Source: Siphonodentalium dalli
Lineage: Eukaryota > Mollusca > Scaphopoda > Gadilida > Siphonodentaliidae
Reading direction: 5' to 3'
Length of the DNA: 64,000 bases
Assembly: GCA_032622095.1 (NCBI GenBank)
Contig: CP136065.1
Location: 243,721,474-243,785,473 of the forward strand
Shown: positions 23,691 through 38,800 of the stretch, piece after piece
Layout of the letters: each line of letters starts with the position of its first letter
Position numbering within the stretch: the stretch's first letter is position 1
Notes under the pieces: generated by a model
Database searches by the model: none
The model's input: the letters and a program-made list of their open reading frames with translations, nothing else
What the model was told of the DNA's origin: nothing
Made by a program: the position numbers and the translations under genes

Positions 23691-26600
23691 GTGAAAAAAA
23701 TCACTTTTGACCCAAAATTCGAGCAGGGGAGCACGAATTGGAACACAACAATGAACTTAAGGCACAAAAAAGTGGGGGTCGAATTTCAATCTGAATTTCG
23801 AACGAATCTCCACCGAATTTCGAACGCTCAGATTGAAATTCAAACCTATAGATCGAGTAATTTCTCGAAGCTGAGCGTTAACTTGCTAGATTCTCTTATG
23901 GAAAGTATCAAAACTGCCAAGTTTCAGTCCGATCCAGCCATAAACAGTGCCACTTCCCTTCGGCACCTTGATATTGAAGGCTAAATGTTCTAAGTCCAGC
24001 GCCGTGGCTAAATTTTCCAAGTCCAGCAGTATCTCAAAATAAGTGAAAAAAATCACTTTTGACCCAAAATTCGAGCAGGGGAGCACGAATTGGAACACAA
24101 CAATGCATTTGAGGCAAACAAAAGTGGGGGTCGAATTTCAATCTGAATTTCGAACTTCAATCCAGATCGAAATTCGCCCAGATTGAAATTCAGATTGAAA
24201 TTCAAACCTATAGATCGAGTAATTTCTCGAAGCTGAGCGTTAACTTGCTAGATTCTCTTATGGAAAGTATCAAAACTGCCAAGTTTCAGTCCGATCCAGC
24301 CATAAACAGTGCCACTTCCCTTCGGCACCTTGATATTGAAGGCGAAATTTTCTAAGTCCAGCGCCGTGGCTAAATTTTCCAAGTCCAGCAGTATCTCAAA
24401 ATAAGTGAAAAAAATCACTTTTGACCCAAAATTCGAGCAGGGGAGCACGAATTGGAACACAACAATGAACTTAAGGCACAAAAAAGTGGGGGTCGAATTT
24501 CAATCTGAATTTCGAACGAATCTCCACCGAATTTCGAACGCTCAGATTGAAATTCAAACCTATAGATCGAGTAATTTCTCGAAGCTGAGCGTTAACTTGC
24601 TAGATTCTCTTATGGAAAGTATCAAAACTGCCAAGTTTCAGTCCGATCCAGCCATAAACAGTGCCACTTCCCTTCGGCACCTTGATATTGAAGGCTAAAT
24701 GTTCTAAGTCCAGCGCCGTGGCTAAATTTTCCAAGTCCAGCATTATCTCAAAATAAGTGAAAAAAATCACTTTTGACCCAAAATTCGAGCAGGGGAGCAC
24801 GAATTGGAACACAACAATGCATTTGAGGCAAACAAAAGTGGGGGTCGAATTTCAATCTGAATTTCGAACTTCAATCCAGATCGAAATTCGCCCAGATTGA
24901 AATTCAGATTGAAATTCAAACCTATAGATCGAGTAATTTCTCGAAGCTGAGCGTTAACTTGCTAGATTCTCTTATGGAAAGTATCAAAACTGCCAAGTTT
25001 CAGTCCGATCCAGCCATAAACAGTGCCACTTCCCTTCGGCACCTTGATATTGAAGGCTAAATGTTCTAAGTCCAGCGCCGTGGCTAAATTTTCCAAGTCC
25101 AGCAGTATCTCAAAATAAGTGAAAAAAATCACTTTTGACCCAAAATTCGAGCAGGGGAGCACGAATTGGAACACAACAATGCATTTGAGGCAAACAAAAG
25201 TGGGGGTCGAATTTCAATCTGAATTTCGAACTTCAATCCAGATCGAAATTCGCCCAGATTGAAATTCAGATTGAAATTCAAACCTATAGATCGAGTAATT
25301 TCTCGAAGCTGAGCGTTAGTTTGCTTGATTCTCTTATGGAAAGTATCAAACATACCAAATTTCAGCTCAATCCAGCCTTAAACAATGCCACTTCCCTTCG
25401 GCACCTTGATATTGAAGGCGAAATGTTCCAAGTCCAGCGCCGTGGCTAAATTTTCCAAGTCCAGCAGTATCTCATAAAAAGTGAAAAAAATCACTTTTGA
25501 CCCAAAATTCGAGCAGGGGAGCACGAATTGGAACACAACAATGAACTTAAGGCACAAAAAAGTGGGGGTCGAATTTCAATCTGAATTTCGAACGAATCTC
25601 CACCGAATTTCGAACGCTCAGATTGAAATTCAAACCTATAGATCGAGTAATTTCTCGAAGCTGAGCGTTAACTTGCTAGATTCTCTTATGGAAAGTATCA
25701 AAACTGCCAAGTTTCAGTCCGATCCAGCCATAAACAGTGCCACTTCCCTTCGGCACCTTGATATTGAAGGCTAAATGTTCTAAGTCCAGCGCCGTGGCTA
25801 AATTTTCCAAGTCCAGCAGTATCTCAAAATAAGTGAAAAAAATCACTTTTGACCCAAAATTCGAGCAGGGGAGCACGAATTGGAACACAACAATGCATTT
25901 GAGGCAAACAAAAGTGGGGGTCGAATTTCAATCTGAATTTCGAACTTCAATCCAGATCGAAATTCGCCCAGATTGAAATTCAGATTGAAATTCAAACCTA
26001 TAGATCGAGTAATTTCTCGAAGCTGAGCGTTAACTTGCTAGATTCTCTTATGGAAAGTATCAAAACTGCCAAGTTTCAGTCCGATCCAGCCATAAACAGT
26101 GCCACTTCCCTTCGGCACCTTGATATTGAAGGCGAAATTTTCTAAGTCCAGCGCCGTGGCTAAATTTTCCAAGTCCAGCAGTATCTCAAAATAAGTGAAA
26201 AAAATCACTTTTGACCCAAAATTCGAGCAGGGGAGCACGAATTGGAACACAACAATGAACTTAAGGCACAAAAAAGTGGGGGTCGAATTTCAATCTGAAT
26301 TTCGAACGAATCTCCACCGAATTTCGAACGCTCAGATTGAAATTCAAACCTATAGATCGAGTAATTTCTCGAAGCTGAGCGTTAACTTGCTAGATTCTCT
26401 TATGGAAAGTATCAAAACTGCCAAGTTTCAGTCCGATCCAGCCATAAACAGTGCCACTTCCCTTCGGCACCTTGATATTGAAGGCTAAATGTTCTAAGTC
26501 CAGCGCCGTGGCTAAATTTTCCAAGTCCAGCATTATCTCAAAATAAGTGAAAAAAATCACTTTTGACCCAAAATTCGAGCAGGGGAGCACGAATTGGAAC

Positions 26601-29600
26601 ACAACAATGCATTTGAGGCAAACAAAAGTGGGGGTCGAATTTCAATCTGAATTTCGAACTTCAATCCAGATCGAAATTCGCCCAGATTGAAATTCAGATT
26701 GAAATTCAAACCTATAGATCGAGTAATTTCTCGAAGCTGAGCGTTAACTTGCTAGATTCTCTTATGGAAAGTATCAAAACTGCCAAGTTTCAGTCCGATC
26801 CAGCCATAAACAGTGCCACTTCCCTTCGGCACCTTGATATTGAAGGCTAAATGTTCTAAGTCCAGCGCCGTGGCTAAATTTTCCAAGTCCAGCAGTATCT
26901 CAAAATAAGTGAAAAAAATCACTTTTGACCCAAAATTCGAGCAGGGGAGCACGAATTGGAACACAACAATGCATTTGAGGCAAACAAAAGTGGGGGTCGA
27001 ATTTCAATCTGAATTTCGAACTTCAATCCAGATCGAAATTCGCCCAGATTGAAATTCAGATTGAAATTCAAACCTATAGATCGAGTAATTTCTCGAAGCT
27101 GAGCGTTAGTTTGCTTGATTCTCTTATGGAAAGTATCAAACATACCAAATTTCAGCTCAATCCAGCCTTAAACAATGCCACTTCCCTTCGGCACCTTGAT
27201 ATTGAAGGCGAAATGTTCCAAGTCCAGCGCCGTGGCTAAATTTTCCAAGTCCAGCAGTATCTCATAAAAAGTGAAAAAAATCACTTTTGACCCAAAATTC
27301 GAGCAGGGGAGCACGAATTGGAACACAACAATGAACTTAAGGCACAAAAAAGTGGGGGTCGAATTTCAATCTGAATTTCGAACGAATCTCCACCGAATTT
27401 CGAACGCTCAGATTGAAATTCAAACCTATAGATCGAGTAATTTCTCGAAGCTGAGCGTTAACTTGCTAGATTCTCTTATGGAAAGTATCAAAACTGCCAA
27501 GTTTCAGTCCGATCCAGCCATAAACAGTGCCACTTCCCTTCGGCACCTTGATATTGATGGCGAAATTTTCTAAGTCCAGCGCCGTGGCTAAATTTTCCAA
27601 GTCCAGCAGTATCTCAAAATAAGTGAAAAAAATCACTTTTGACCCAAAATTCGAGCAGGGGAGCACGAATTGGAACACAACAATGCATTTGAGGCAAACA
27701 AAAGTGGGGGTCGAATTTCAATCTGAATTTCGAACTTCAATCCAGATCGAAATTCGCCCAGATTGAAATTCAGATTGAAATTCAAACCTATAGATCGAGT
27801 AATTTCTCGAAGCTGAGCGTTAACTTGCTAGATTCTCTTATGGAAAGTATCAAAACTGCCAAGTTTCAGTCCGATCCAGCCATAAACAGTGCCACTTCCC
27901 TTCGGCACCTTGATATTGAAGGCGAAATTTTCTAAGTCCAGCGCCGTGGCTAAATTTTCCAAGTCCAGCAGTATCTCAAAATAAGTGAAAAAAATCACTT
28001 TTGACCCAAAATTCGAGCAGGGGAGCACGAATTGGAACACAACAATGAACTTAAGGCACAAAAAAGTGGGGGTCGAATTTCAATCTGAATTTCGAACGAA
28101 TCTCCACCGAATTTCGAACGCTCAGATTGAAATTCAAACCTATAGATCGAGTAATTTCTCGAAGCTGAGCGTTAACTTGCTAGATTCTCTTATGGAAAGT
28201 ATCAAAACTGCCAAGTTTCAGTCCGATCCAGCCATAAACAGTGCCACTTCCCTTCGGCACCTTGATATTGAAGGCTAAATGTTCTAAGTCCAGCGCCGTG
28301 GCTAAATTTTCCAAGTCCAGCATTATCTCAAAATAAGTGAAAAAAATCACTTTTGACCCAAAATTCGAGCAGGGGAGCACGAATTGGAACACAACAATGC
28401 ATTTGAGGCAAACAAAAGTGGGGGTCGAATTTCAATCTGAATTTCGAACTTCAATCCAGATCGAAATTCGCCCAGATTGAAATTCAGATTGAAATTCAAA
28501 CCTATAGATCGAGTAATTTCTCGAAGCTGAGCGTTAACTTGCTAGATTCTCTTATGGAAAGTATCAAAACTGCCAAGTTTCAGTCCGATCCAGCCATAAA
28601 CAGTGCCACTTCCCTTCGGCACCTTGATATTGAAGGCTAAATGTTCTAAGTCCAGCGCCGTGGCTAAATTTTCCAAGTCCAGCAGTATCTCAAAATAAGT
28701 GAAAAAAATCACTTTTGACCCAAAATTCGAGCAGGGGAGCACGAATTGGAACACAACAATGCATTTGAGGCAAACAAAAGTGGGGGTCGAATTTCAATCT
28801 GAATTTCGAACTTCAATCCAGATCGAAATTCGCCCAGATTGAAATTCAGATTGAAATTCAAACCTATAGATCGAGTAATTTCTCGAAGCTGAGCGTTAGT
28901 TTGCTTGATTCTCTTATGGAAAGTATCAAACATACCAAATTTCAGCTCAATCCAGCCTTAAACAATGCCACTTCCCTTCGGCACCTTGATATTGAAGGCG
29001 AAATGTTCCAAGTCCAGCGCCGTGGCTAAATTTTCCAAGTCCAGCAGTATCTCATAAAAAGTGAAAAAAATCACTTTTGACCCAAAATTCGAGCAGGGGA
29101 GCACGAATTGGAACACAACAATGAACTTAAGGCACAAAAAAGTGGGGGTCGAATTTCAATCTGAATTTCGAACGAATCTCCACCGAATTTCGAACGCTCA
29201 GATTGAAATTCAAACCTATAGATCGAGTAATTTCTCGAAGCTGAGCGTTAACTTGCTAGATTCTCTTATGGAAAGTATCAAAACTGCCAAGTTTCAGTCC
29301 GATCCAGCCATAAACAGTGCCACTTCCCTTCGGCACCTTGATATTGAAGGCTAAATGTTCTAAGTCCAGCGCCGTGGCTAAATTTTCCAAGTCCAGCAGT
29401 ATCTCAAAATAAGTGAAAAAAATCACTTTTGACCCAAAATTCGAGCAGGGGAGCACGAATTGGAACACAACAATGCATTTGAGGCAAACAAAAGTGGGGG
29501 TCGAATTTCAATCTGAATTTCGAACTTCAATCCAGATCGAAATTCGCCCAGATTGAAATTCAGATTGAAATTCAAACCTATAGATCGAGTAATTTCTCGA

Positions 29601-32600
29601 AGCTGAGCGTTAACTTGCTAGATTCTCTTATGGAAAGTATCAAAACTGCCAAGTTTCAGTCCGATCCAGCCATAAACAGTGCCACTTCCCTTCGGCACCT
29701 TGATATTGAAGGCGAAATTTTCTAAGTCCAGCGCCGTGGCTAAATTTTCCAAGTCCAGCAGTATCTCAAAATAAGTGAAAAAAATCACTTTTGACCCAAA
29801 ATTCGAGCAGGGGAGCACGAATTGGAACACAACAATGAACTTAAGGCACAAAAAAGTGGGGGTCGAATTTCAATCTGAATTTCGAACGAATCTCCACCGA
29901 ATTTCGAACGCTCAGATTGAAATTCAAACCTATAGATCGAGTAATTTCTCGAAGCTGAGCGTTAACTTGCTAGATTCTCTTATGGAAAGTATCAAAACTG
30001 CCAAGTTTCAGTCCGATCCAGCCATAAACAGTGCCACTTCCCTTCGGCACCTTGATATTGAAGGCTAAATGTTCTAAGTCCAGCGCCGTGGCTAAATTTT
30101 CCAAGTCCAGCATTATCTCAAAATAAGTGAAAAAAATCACTTTTGACCCAAAATTCGAGCAGGGGAGCACGAATTGGAACACAACAATGCATTTGAGGCA
30201 AACAAAAGTGGGGGTCGAATTTCAATCTGAATTTCGAACTTCAATCCAGATCGAAATTCGCCCAGATTGAAATTCAGATTGAAATTCAAACCTATAGATC
30301 GAGTAATTTCTCGAAGCTGAGCGTTAACTTGCTAGATTCTCTTATGGAAAGTATCAAAACTGCCAAGTTTCAGTCCGATCCAGCCATAAACAGTGCCACT
30401 TCCCTTCGGCACCTTGATATTGAAGGCTAAATGTTCTAAGTCCAGCGCCGTGGCTAAATTTTCCAAGTCCAGCAGTATCTCAAAATAAGTGAAAAAAATC
30501 ACTTTTGACCCAAAATTCGAGCAGGGGAGCACGAATTGGAACACAACAATGCATTTGAGGCAAACAAAAGTGGGGGTCGAATTTCAATCTGAATTTCGAA
30601 CTTCAATCCAGATCGAAATTCGCCCAGATTGAAATTCAGATTGAAATTCAAACCTATAGATCGAGTAATTTCTCGAAGCTGAGCGTTAGTTTGCTTGATT
30701 CTCTTATGGAAAGTATCAAACATACCAAATTTCAGCTCAATCCAGCCTTAAACAATGCCACTTCCCTTCGGCACCTTGATATTGAAGGCGAAATGTTCCA
30801 AGTCCAGCGCCGTGGCTAAATTTTCCAAGTCCAGCAGTATCTCATAAAAAGTGAAAAAAATCACTTTTGACCCAAAATTCGAGCAGGGGAGCACGAATTG
30901 GAACACAACAATGAACTTAAGGCACAAAAAAGTGGGGGTCGAATTTCAATCTGAATTTCGAACGAATCTCCACCGAATTTCGAACGCTCAGATTGAAATT
31001 CAAACCTATAGATCGAGTAATTTCTCGAAGCTGAGCGTTAACTTGCTAGATTCTCTTATGGAAAGTATCAAAACTGCCAAGTTTCAGTCCGATCCAGCCA
31101 TAAACAGTGCCACTTCCCTTCGGCACCTTGATATTGAAGGCTAAATGTTCTAAGTCCAGCGCCGTGGCTAAATTTTCCAAGTCCAGCAGTATCTCAAAAT
31201 AAGTGAAAAAAATCACTTTTGACCCAAAATTCGAGCAGGGGAGCACGAATTGGAACACAACAATGCATTTGAGGCAAACAAAAGTGGGGGTCGAATTTCA
31301 ATCTGAATTTCGAACTTCAATCCAGATCGAAATTCGCCCAGATTGAAATTCAGATTGAAATTCAAACCTATAGATCGAGTAATTTCTCGAAGCTGAGCGT
31401 TAACTTGCTAGATTCTCTTATGGAAAGTATCAAAACTGCCAAGTTTCAGTCCGATCCAGCCATAAACAGTGCCACTTCCCTTCGGCACCTTGATATTGAA
31501 GGCGAAATTTTCTAAGTCCAGCGCCGTGGCTAAATTTTCCAAGTCCAGCAGTATCTCAAAATAAGTGAAAAAAATCACTTTTGACCCAAAATTCGAGCAG
31601 GGGAGCACGAATTGGAACACAACAATGAACTTAAGGCACAAAAAAGTGGGGGTCGAATTTCAATCTGAATTTCGAACGAATCTCCACCGAATTTCGAACG
31701 CTCAGATTGAAATTCAAACCTATAGATCGAGTAATTTCTCGAAGCTGAGCGTTAACTTGCTAGATTCTCTTATGGAAAGTATCAAAACTGCCAAGTTTCA
31801 GTCCGATCCAGCCATAAACAGTGCCACTTCCCTTCGGCACCTTGATATTGAAGGCTAAATGTTCTAAGTCCAGCGCCGTGGCTAAATTTTCCAAGTCCAG
31901 CATTATCTCAAAATAAGTGAAAAAAATCACTTTTGACCCAAAATTCGAGCAGGGGAGCACGAATTGGAACACAACAATGCATTTGAGGCAAACAAAAGTG
32001 GGGGTCGAATTTCAATCTGAATTTCGAACTTCAATCCAGATCGAAATTCGCCCAGATTGAAATTCAGATTGAAATTCAAACCTATAGATCGAGTAATTTC
32101 TCGAAGCTGAGCGTTAACTTGCTAGATTCTCTTATGGAAAGTATCAAAACTGCCAAGTTTCAGTCCGATCCAGCCATAAACAGTGCCACTTCCCTTCGGC
32201 ACCTTGATATTGAAGGCTAAATGTTCTAAGTCCAGCGCCGTGGCTAAATTTTCCAAGTCCAGCAGTATCTCAAAATAAGTGAAAAAAATCACTTTTGACC
32301 CAAAATTCGAGCAGGGGAGCACGAATTGGAACACAACAATGCATTTGAGGCAAACAAAAGTGGGGGTCGAATTTCAATCTGAATTTCGAACTTCAATCCA
32401 GATCGAAATTCGCCCAGATTGAAATTCAGATTGAAATTCAAACCTATAGATCGAGTAATTTCTCGAAGCTGAGCGTTAGTTTGCTTGATTCTCTTATGGA
32501 AAGTATCAAACATACCAAATTTCAGCTCAATCCAGCCTTAAACAATGCCACTTCCCTTCGGCACCTTGATATTGAAGGCGAAATGTTCCAAGTCCAGCGC

Positions 32601-34430
32601 CGTGGCTAAATTTTCCAAGTCCAGCAGTATCTCATAAAAAGTGAAAAAAATCACTTTTGACCCAAAATTCGAGCAGGGGAGCACGAATTGGAACACAACA
32701 ATGAACTTAAGGCACAAAAAAGTGGGGGTCGAATTTCAATCTGAATTTCGAACGAATCTCCACCGAATTTCGAACGCTCAGATTGAAATTCAAACCTATA
32801 GATCGAGTAATTTCTCGAAGCTGAGCGTTAACTTGCTAGATTCTCTTATGGAAAGTATCAAAACTGCCAAGTTTCAGTCCGATCCAGCCATAAACAGTGC
32901 CACTTCCCTTCGGCACCTTGATATTGAAGGCTAAATGTTCTAAGTCCAGCGCCGTGGCTAAATTTTCCAAGTCCAGCAGTATCTCAAAATAAGTGAAAAA
33001 AATCACTTTTGACCCAAAATTCGAGCAGGGGAGCACGAATTGGAACACAACAATGCATTTGAGGCAAACAAAAGTGGGGGTCGAATTTCAATCTGAATTT
33101 CGAACTTCAATCCAGATCGAAATTCGCCCAGATTGAAATTCAGATTGAAATTCAAACCTATAGATCGAGTAATTTCTCGAAGCTGAGCGTTAACTTGCTA
33201 GATTCTCTTATGGAAAGTATCAAAACTGCCAAGTTTCAGTCCGATCCAGCCATAAACAGTGCCACTTCCCTTCGGCACCTTGATATTGAAGGCGAAATTT
33301 TCTAAGTCCAGCGCCGTGGCTAAATTTTCCAAGTCCAGCAGTATCTCAAAATAAGTGAAAAAAATCACTTTTGACCCAAAATTCGAGCAGGGGAGCACGA
33401 ATTGGAACACAACAATGAACTTAAGGCACAAAAAAGTGGGGGTCGAATTTCAATCTGAATTTCGAACGAATCTCCACCGAATTTCGAACGCTCAGATTGA
33501 AATTCAAACCTATAGATCGAGTAATTTCTCGAAGCTGAGCGTTAACTTGCTAGATTCTCTTATGGAAAGTATCAAAACTGCCAAGTTTCAGTCCGATCCA
33601 GCCATAAACAGTGCCACTTCCCTTCGGCACCTTGATATTGAAGGCTAAATGTTCTAAGTCCAGCGCCGTGGCTAAATTTTCCAAGTCCAGCATTATCTCA
33701 AAATAAGTGAAAAAAATCACTTTTGACCCAAAATTCGAGCAGGGGAGCACGAATTGGAACACAACAATGCATTTGAGGCAAACAAAAGTGGGGGTCGAAT
33801 TTCAATCTGAATTTCGAACTTCAATCCAGATCGAAATTCGCCCAGATTGAAATTCAGATTGAAATTCAAACCTATAGATCGAGTAATTTCTCGAAGCTGA
33901 GCGTTAACTTGCTAGATTCTCTTATGGAAAGTATCAAAACTGCCAAGTTTCAGTCCGATCCAGCCATAAACAGTGCCACTTCCCTTCGGCACCTTGATAT
34001 TGAAGGCTAAATGTTCTAAGTCCAGCGCCGTGGCTAAATTTTCCAAGTCCAGCAGTATCTCAAAATAAGTGAAAAAAATCACTTTTGACCCAAAATTCGA
34101 GCAGGGGAGCACGAATTGGAACACAACAATGCATTTGAGGCAAACAAAAGTGGGGGTCGAATTTCAATCTGAATTTCGAACTTCAATCCAGATCGAAATT
34201 CGCCCAGATTGAAATTCAGATTGAAATTCAAACCTATAGATCGAGTAATTTCTCGAAGCTGAGCGTTAGTTTGCTTGATTCTCTTATGGAAAGTATCAAA
34301 CATACCAAATTTCAGCTCAATCCAGCCTTAAACAATGCCACTTCCCTTCGGCACCTTGATATTGAAGGCGAAATGTTCCAAGTCCAGCGCCGTGGCTAAA
34401 TTTTCCAAGTCCAGCAGTATCTCATAAAAA
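23691..34430 (+). repeat. Six tandem 1790-bp HOR units (A-B-A'-B-C)
   Basis: Units begin at 23691, 25481, 27271, 29061, 30851 and 32641. This is the longest uninterrupted run of the main unit. The unit at 27271 has a private change (attgatgg instead of attgaagg near 27555) and the gcgaaattttcta end on its first A. The remaining units looked identical on reading. Confidence 0.93.
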
Positions 34431-35868
34431 GTGAAAAAAATCACTTTTGACCCAAAATTCGAGCAGGGGAGCACGAATTGGAACACAACAATGAACTTAA
34501 GGCACAAAAAAGTGGGGGTCGAATTTCAATCTGAATTTCGAACGAATCTCCACCGAATTTCGAACGCTCAGATTGAAATTCAAACCTATAGATCGAGTAA
34601 TTTCTCGAAGCTGAGCGTTAACTTGCTAGATTCTCTTATGGAAAGTATCAAAACTGCCAAGTTTCAGTCCGATCCAGCCATAAACAGTGCCACTTCCCTT
34701 CGGCACCTTGATATTGAAGGCTAAATGTTCTAAGTCCAGCGCCGTGGCTAAATTTTCCAAGTCCAGCAGTATCTCAAAATAAGTGAAAAAAATCACTTTT
34801 GACCCAAAATTCGAGCAGAGGAGCACGAATTGGAACACAACAATGCATTTGAGGCAAACAAAAGTGGGGGTCGAATTTCAATCTGAATTTCGAACTTCAA
34901 TCCAGATCGAAATTCGCCCAGATTGAAATTCAGATTGAAATTCAAACCTGTAGATCGAGTAATTTCTCGAAGCTGAGCGTTAGTTTGCTTGATTCTCTTA
35001 TGGAAAGTATCAAAACTGCCAAGTTTCAGTCCGATCCAGCCATAAACAGTGCCACTTCCCTTCGGCACCTTGATATTGAAGGCTAAATGTTCTAAGTCCA
35101 GCGCCGTGGCTAAATTTTCCAAGTCCAGCAGTATCTCAAAATAAGTGAAAAAAATCACTTTTGACCCAAAATTCGAGCAGAGGAGCACGAATTGGAACAC
35201 AACAATGCATTTGAGGCAAACAAAAGTGGGGGTCGAATTTCAATCTGAATTTCGAACTTCAATCCAGATCGAAATTCGCCCAGATTGAAATTCAGATTGA
35301 AATTCAAACCTATAGATCGAGTAATTTCTCGAAGCTGAGCGTTAACTTGCTAGATTCTCTTATGGAAAGTATCAAAACTGCCAAGTTTCAGTCCGATCCA
35401 GCCATAAACAGTGCCACTTCCCTTCGGCACCTTGATATTGAAGGCTAAATGTTCTAAGTCCAGCGCCGTGGCTAAATTTTCCAAGTCCAGCAGTATCTCA
35501 AAATAAGTGAAAAAAATCACTTTTGACCCAAAATTCGAGCAGGGGAGCACGAATTGGAACACAACAATGCATTTGAGGCAAACAAAAGTGGGGGTCGAAT
35601 TTCAATCTGAATTTCGAACTTCAATCCAGATCGAAATTCGCCCAGATTGAAATTCAGATTGAAATTCAAACCTATAGATCGAGTAATTTCTCGAAGCTGA
35701 GCGTTAGTTTGCTTGATTCTCTTATGGAAAGTATCAAACATACCAAATTTCAGCTCAATCCAGCCTTAAACAATGCCACTTCCCTTCGGCACCTTGATAT
35801 TGAAGGCGAAATGTTCCAAGTCCAGCGCCGTGGCTAAATTTTCCAAGTCCAGCAGTATCTCATAAAAA
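34431..35868 (+). repeat. Four-monomer unit with a B/C hybrid monomer
   Basis: The monomer at 34783 starts its last third as type C (gttagtttgcttgattc) but switches to type A/B (aaaactgccaagtttcag) after tatggaaagtatc, so the crossover lies near 34995-35015. Both B-type monomers here carry gagcagaggagc instead of gagcaggggagc, and the first also has acctgtagatcg. The same pair of changes returns in the unit at 39449, linking the two regions. Confidence 0.85.
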
Positions 35869-38800
35869 GTGAAAAAAATCACTTTTGACCCAAAATTCGA
35901 GCAGGGGAGCACGAATTGGAACACAACAATGAACTTAAGGCACAAAAAAGTGGGGGTCGAATTTCAATCTGAATTTCGAACGAATCTCCACCGAATTTCG
36001 AACGCTCAGATTGAAATTCAAACCTATAGATCGAGTAATTTCTCGAAGCTGAGCGTTAACTTGCTAGATTCTCTTATGGAAAGTATCAAAACTGCCAAGT
36101 TTCAGTCCGATCCAGCCATAAACAGTGCCACTTCCCTTCGGCACCTTGATATTGAAGGCTAAATGTTCTAAGTCCAGCGCCGTGGCTAAATTTTCCAAGT
36201 CCAGCAGTATCTCAAAATAAGTGAAAAAAATCACTTTTGACCCAAAATTCGAGCAGGGGAGCACGAATTGGAACACAACAATGCATTTGAGGCAAACAAA
36301 AGTGGGGGTCGAATTTCAATCTGAATTTCGAACTTCAATCCAGATCGAAATTCGCCCAGATTGAAATTCAGATTGAAATTCAAACCTATAGATCGAGTAA
36401 TTTCTCGAAGCTGAGCGTTAACTTGCTAGATTCTCTTATGGAAAGTATCAAAACTGCCAAGTTTCAGTCCGATCCAGCCATAAACAGTGCCACTTCCCTT
36501 CGGCACCTTGATATTGAAGGCGAAATTTTCTAAGTCCAGCGCCGTGGCTAAATTTTCCAAGTCCAGCAGTATCTCAAAATAAGTGAAAAAAATCACTTTT
36601 GACCCAAAATTCGAGCAGGGGAGCACGAATTGGAACACAACAATGAACTTAAGGCACAAAAAAGTGGGGGTCGAATTTCAATCTGAATTTCGAACGAATC
36701 TCCACCGAATTTCGAACGCTCAGATTGAAATTCAAACCTATAGATCGAGTAATTTCTCGAAGCTGAGCGTTAACTTGCTAGATTCTCTTATGGAAAGTAT
36801 CAAAACTGCCAAGTTTCAGTCCGATCCAGCCATAAACAGTGCCACTTCCCTTCGGCACCTTGATATTGAAGGCTAAATGTTCTAAGTCCAGCGCCGTGGC
36901 TAAATTTTCCAAGTCCAGCATTATCTCAAAATAAGTGAAAAAAATCACTTTTGACCCAAAATTCGAGCAGGGGAGCACGAATTGGAACACAACAATGCAT
37001 TTGAGGCAAACAAAAGTGGGGGTCGAATTTCAATCTGAATTTCGAACTTCAATCCAGATCGAAATTCGCCCAGATTGAAATTCAGATTGAAATTCAAACC
37101 TATAGATCGAGTAATTTCTCGAAGCTGAGCGTTAACTTGCTAGATTCTCTTATGGAAAGTATCAAAACTGCCAAGTTTCAGTCCGATCCAGCCATAAACA
37201 GTGCCACTTCCCTTCGGCACCTTGATATTGAAGGCTAAATGTTCTAAGTCCAGCGCCGTGGCTAAATTTTCCAAGTCCAGCAGTATCTCAAAATAAGTGA
37301 AAAAAATCACTTTTGACCCAAAATTCGAGCAGGGGAGCACGAATTGGAACACAACAATGCATTTGAGGCAAACAAAAGTGGGGGTCGAATTTCAATCTGA
37401 ATTTCGAACTTCAATCCAGATCGAAATTCGCCCAGATTGAAATTCAGATTGAAATTCAAACCTATAGATCGAGTAATTTCTCGAAGCTGAGCGTTAGTTT
37501 GCTTGATTCTCTTATGGAAAGTATCAAACATACCAAATTTCAGCTCAATCCAGCCTTAAACAATGCCACTTCCCTTCGGCACCTTGATATTGAAGGCGAA
37601 ATGTTCCAAGTCCAGCGCCGTGGCTAAATTTTCCAAGTCCAGCAGTATCTCATAAAAAGTGAAAAAAATCACTTTTGACCCAAAATTCGAGCAGGGGAGC
37701 ACGAATTGGAACACAACAATGAACTTAAGGCACAAAAAAGTGGGGGTCGAATTTCAATCTGAATTTCGAACGAATCTCCACCGAATTTCGAACGCTCAGA
37801 TTGAAATTCAAACCTATAGATCGAGTAATTTCTCGAAGCTGAGCGTTAACTTGCTAGATTCTCTTATGGAAAGTATCAAAACTGCCAAGTTTCAGTCCGA
37901 TCCAGCCATAAACAGTGCCACTTCCCTTCGGCACCTTGATATTGAAGGCTAAATGTTCTAAGTCCAGCGCCGTGGCTAAATTTTCCAAGTCCAGCAGTAT
38001 CTCAAAATAAGTGAAAAAAATCACTTTTGACCCAAAATTCGAGCAGGGGAGCACGAATTGGAACACAACAATGCATTTGAGGCAAACAAAAGTGGGGGTC
38101 GAATTTCAATCTGAATTTCGAACTTCAATCCAGATCGAAATTCGCCCAGATTGAAATTCAGATTGAAATTCAAACCTATAGATCGAGTAATTTCTCGAAG
38201 CTGAGCGTTAACTTGCTAGATTCTCTTATGGAAAGTATCAAAACTGCCAAGTTTCAGTCCGATCCAGCCATAAACAGTGCCACTTCCCTTCGGCACCTTG
38301 ATATTGAAGGCGAAATTTTCTAAGTCCAGCGCCGTGGCTAAATTTTCCAAGTCCAGCAGTATCTCAAAATAAGTGAAAAAAATCACTTTTGACCCAAAAT
38401 TCGAGCAGGGGAGCACGAATTGGAACACAACAATGAACTTAAGGCACAAAAAAGTGGGGGTCGAATTTCAATCTGAATTTCGAACGAATCTCCACCGAAT
38501 TTCGAACGCTCAGATTGAAATTCAAACCTATAGATCGAGTAATTTCTCGAAGCTGAGCGTTAACTTGCTAGATTCTCTTATGGAAAGTATCAAAACTGCC
38601 AAGTTTCAGTCCGATCCAGCCATAAACAGTGCCACTTCCCTTCGGCACCTTGATATTGAAGGCTAAATGTTCTAAGTCCAGCGCCGTGGCTAAATTTTCC
38701 AAGTCCAGCATTATCTCAAAATAAGTGAAAAAAATCACTTTTGACCCAAAATTCGAGCAGGGGAGCACGAATTGGAACACAACAATGCATTTGAGGCAAA

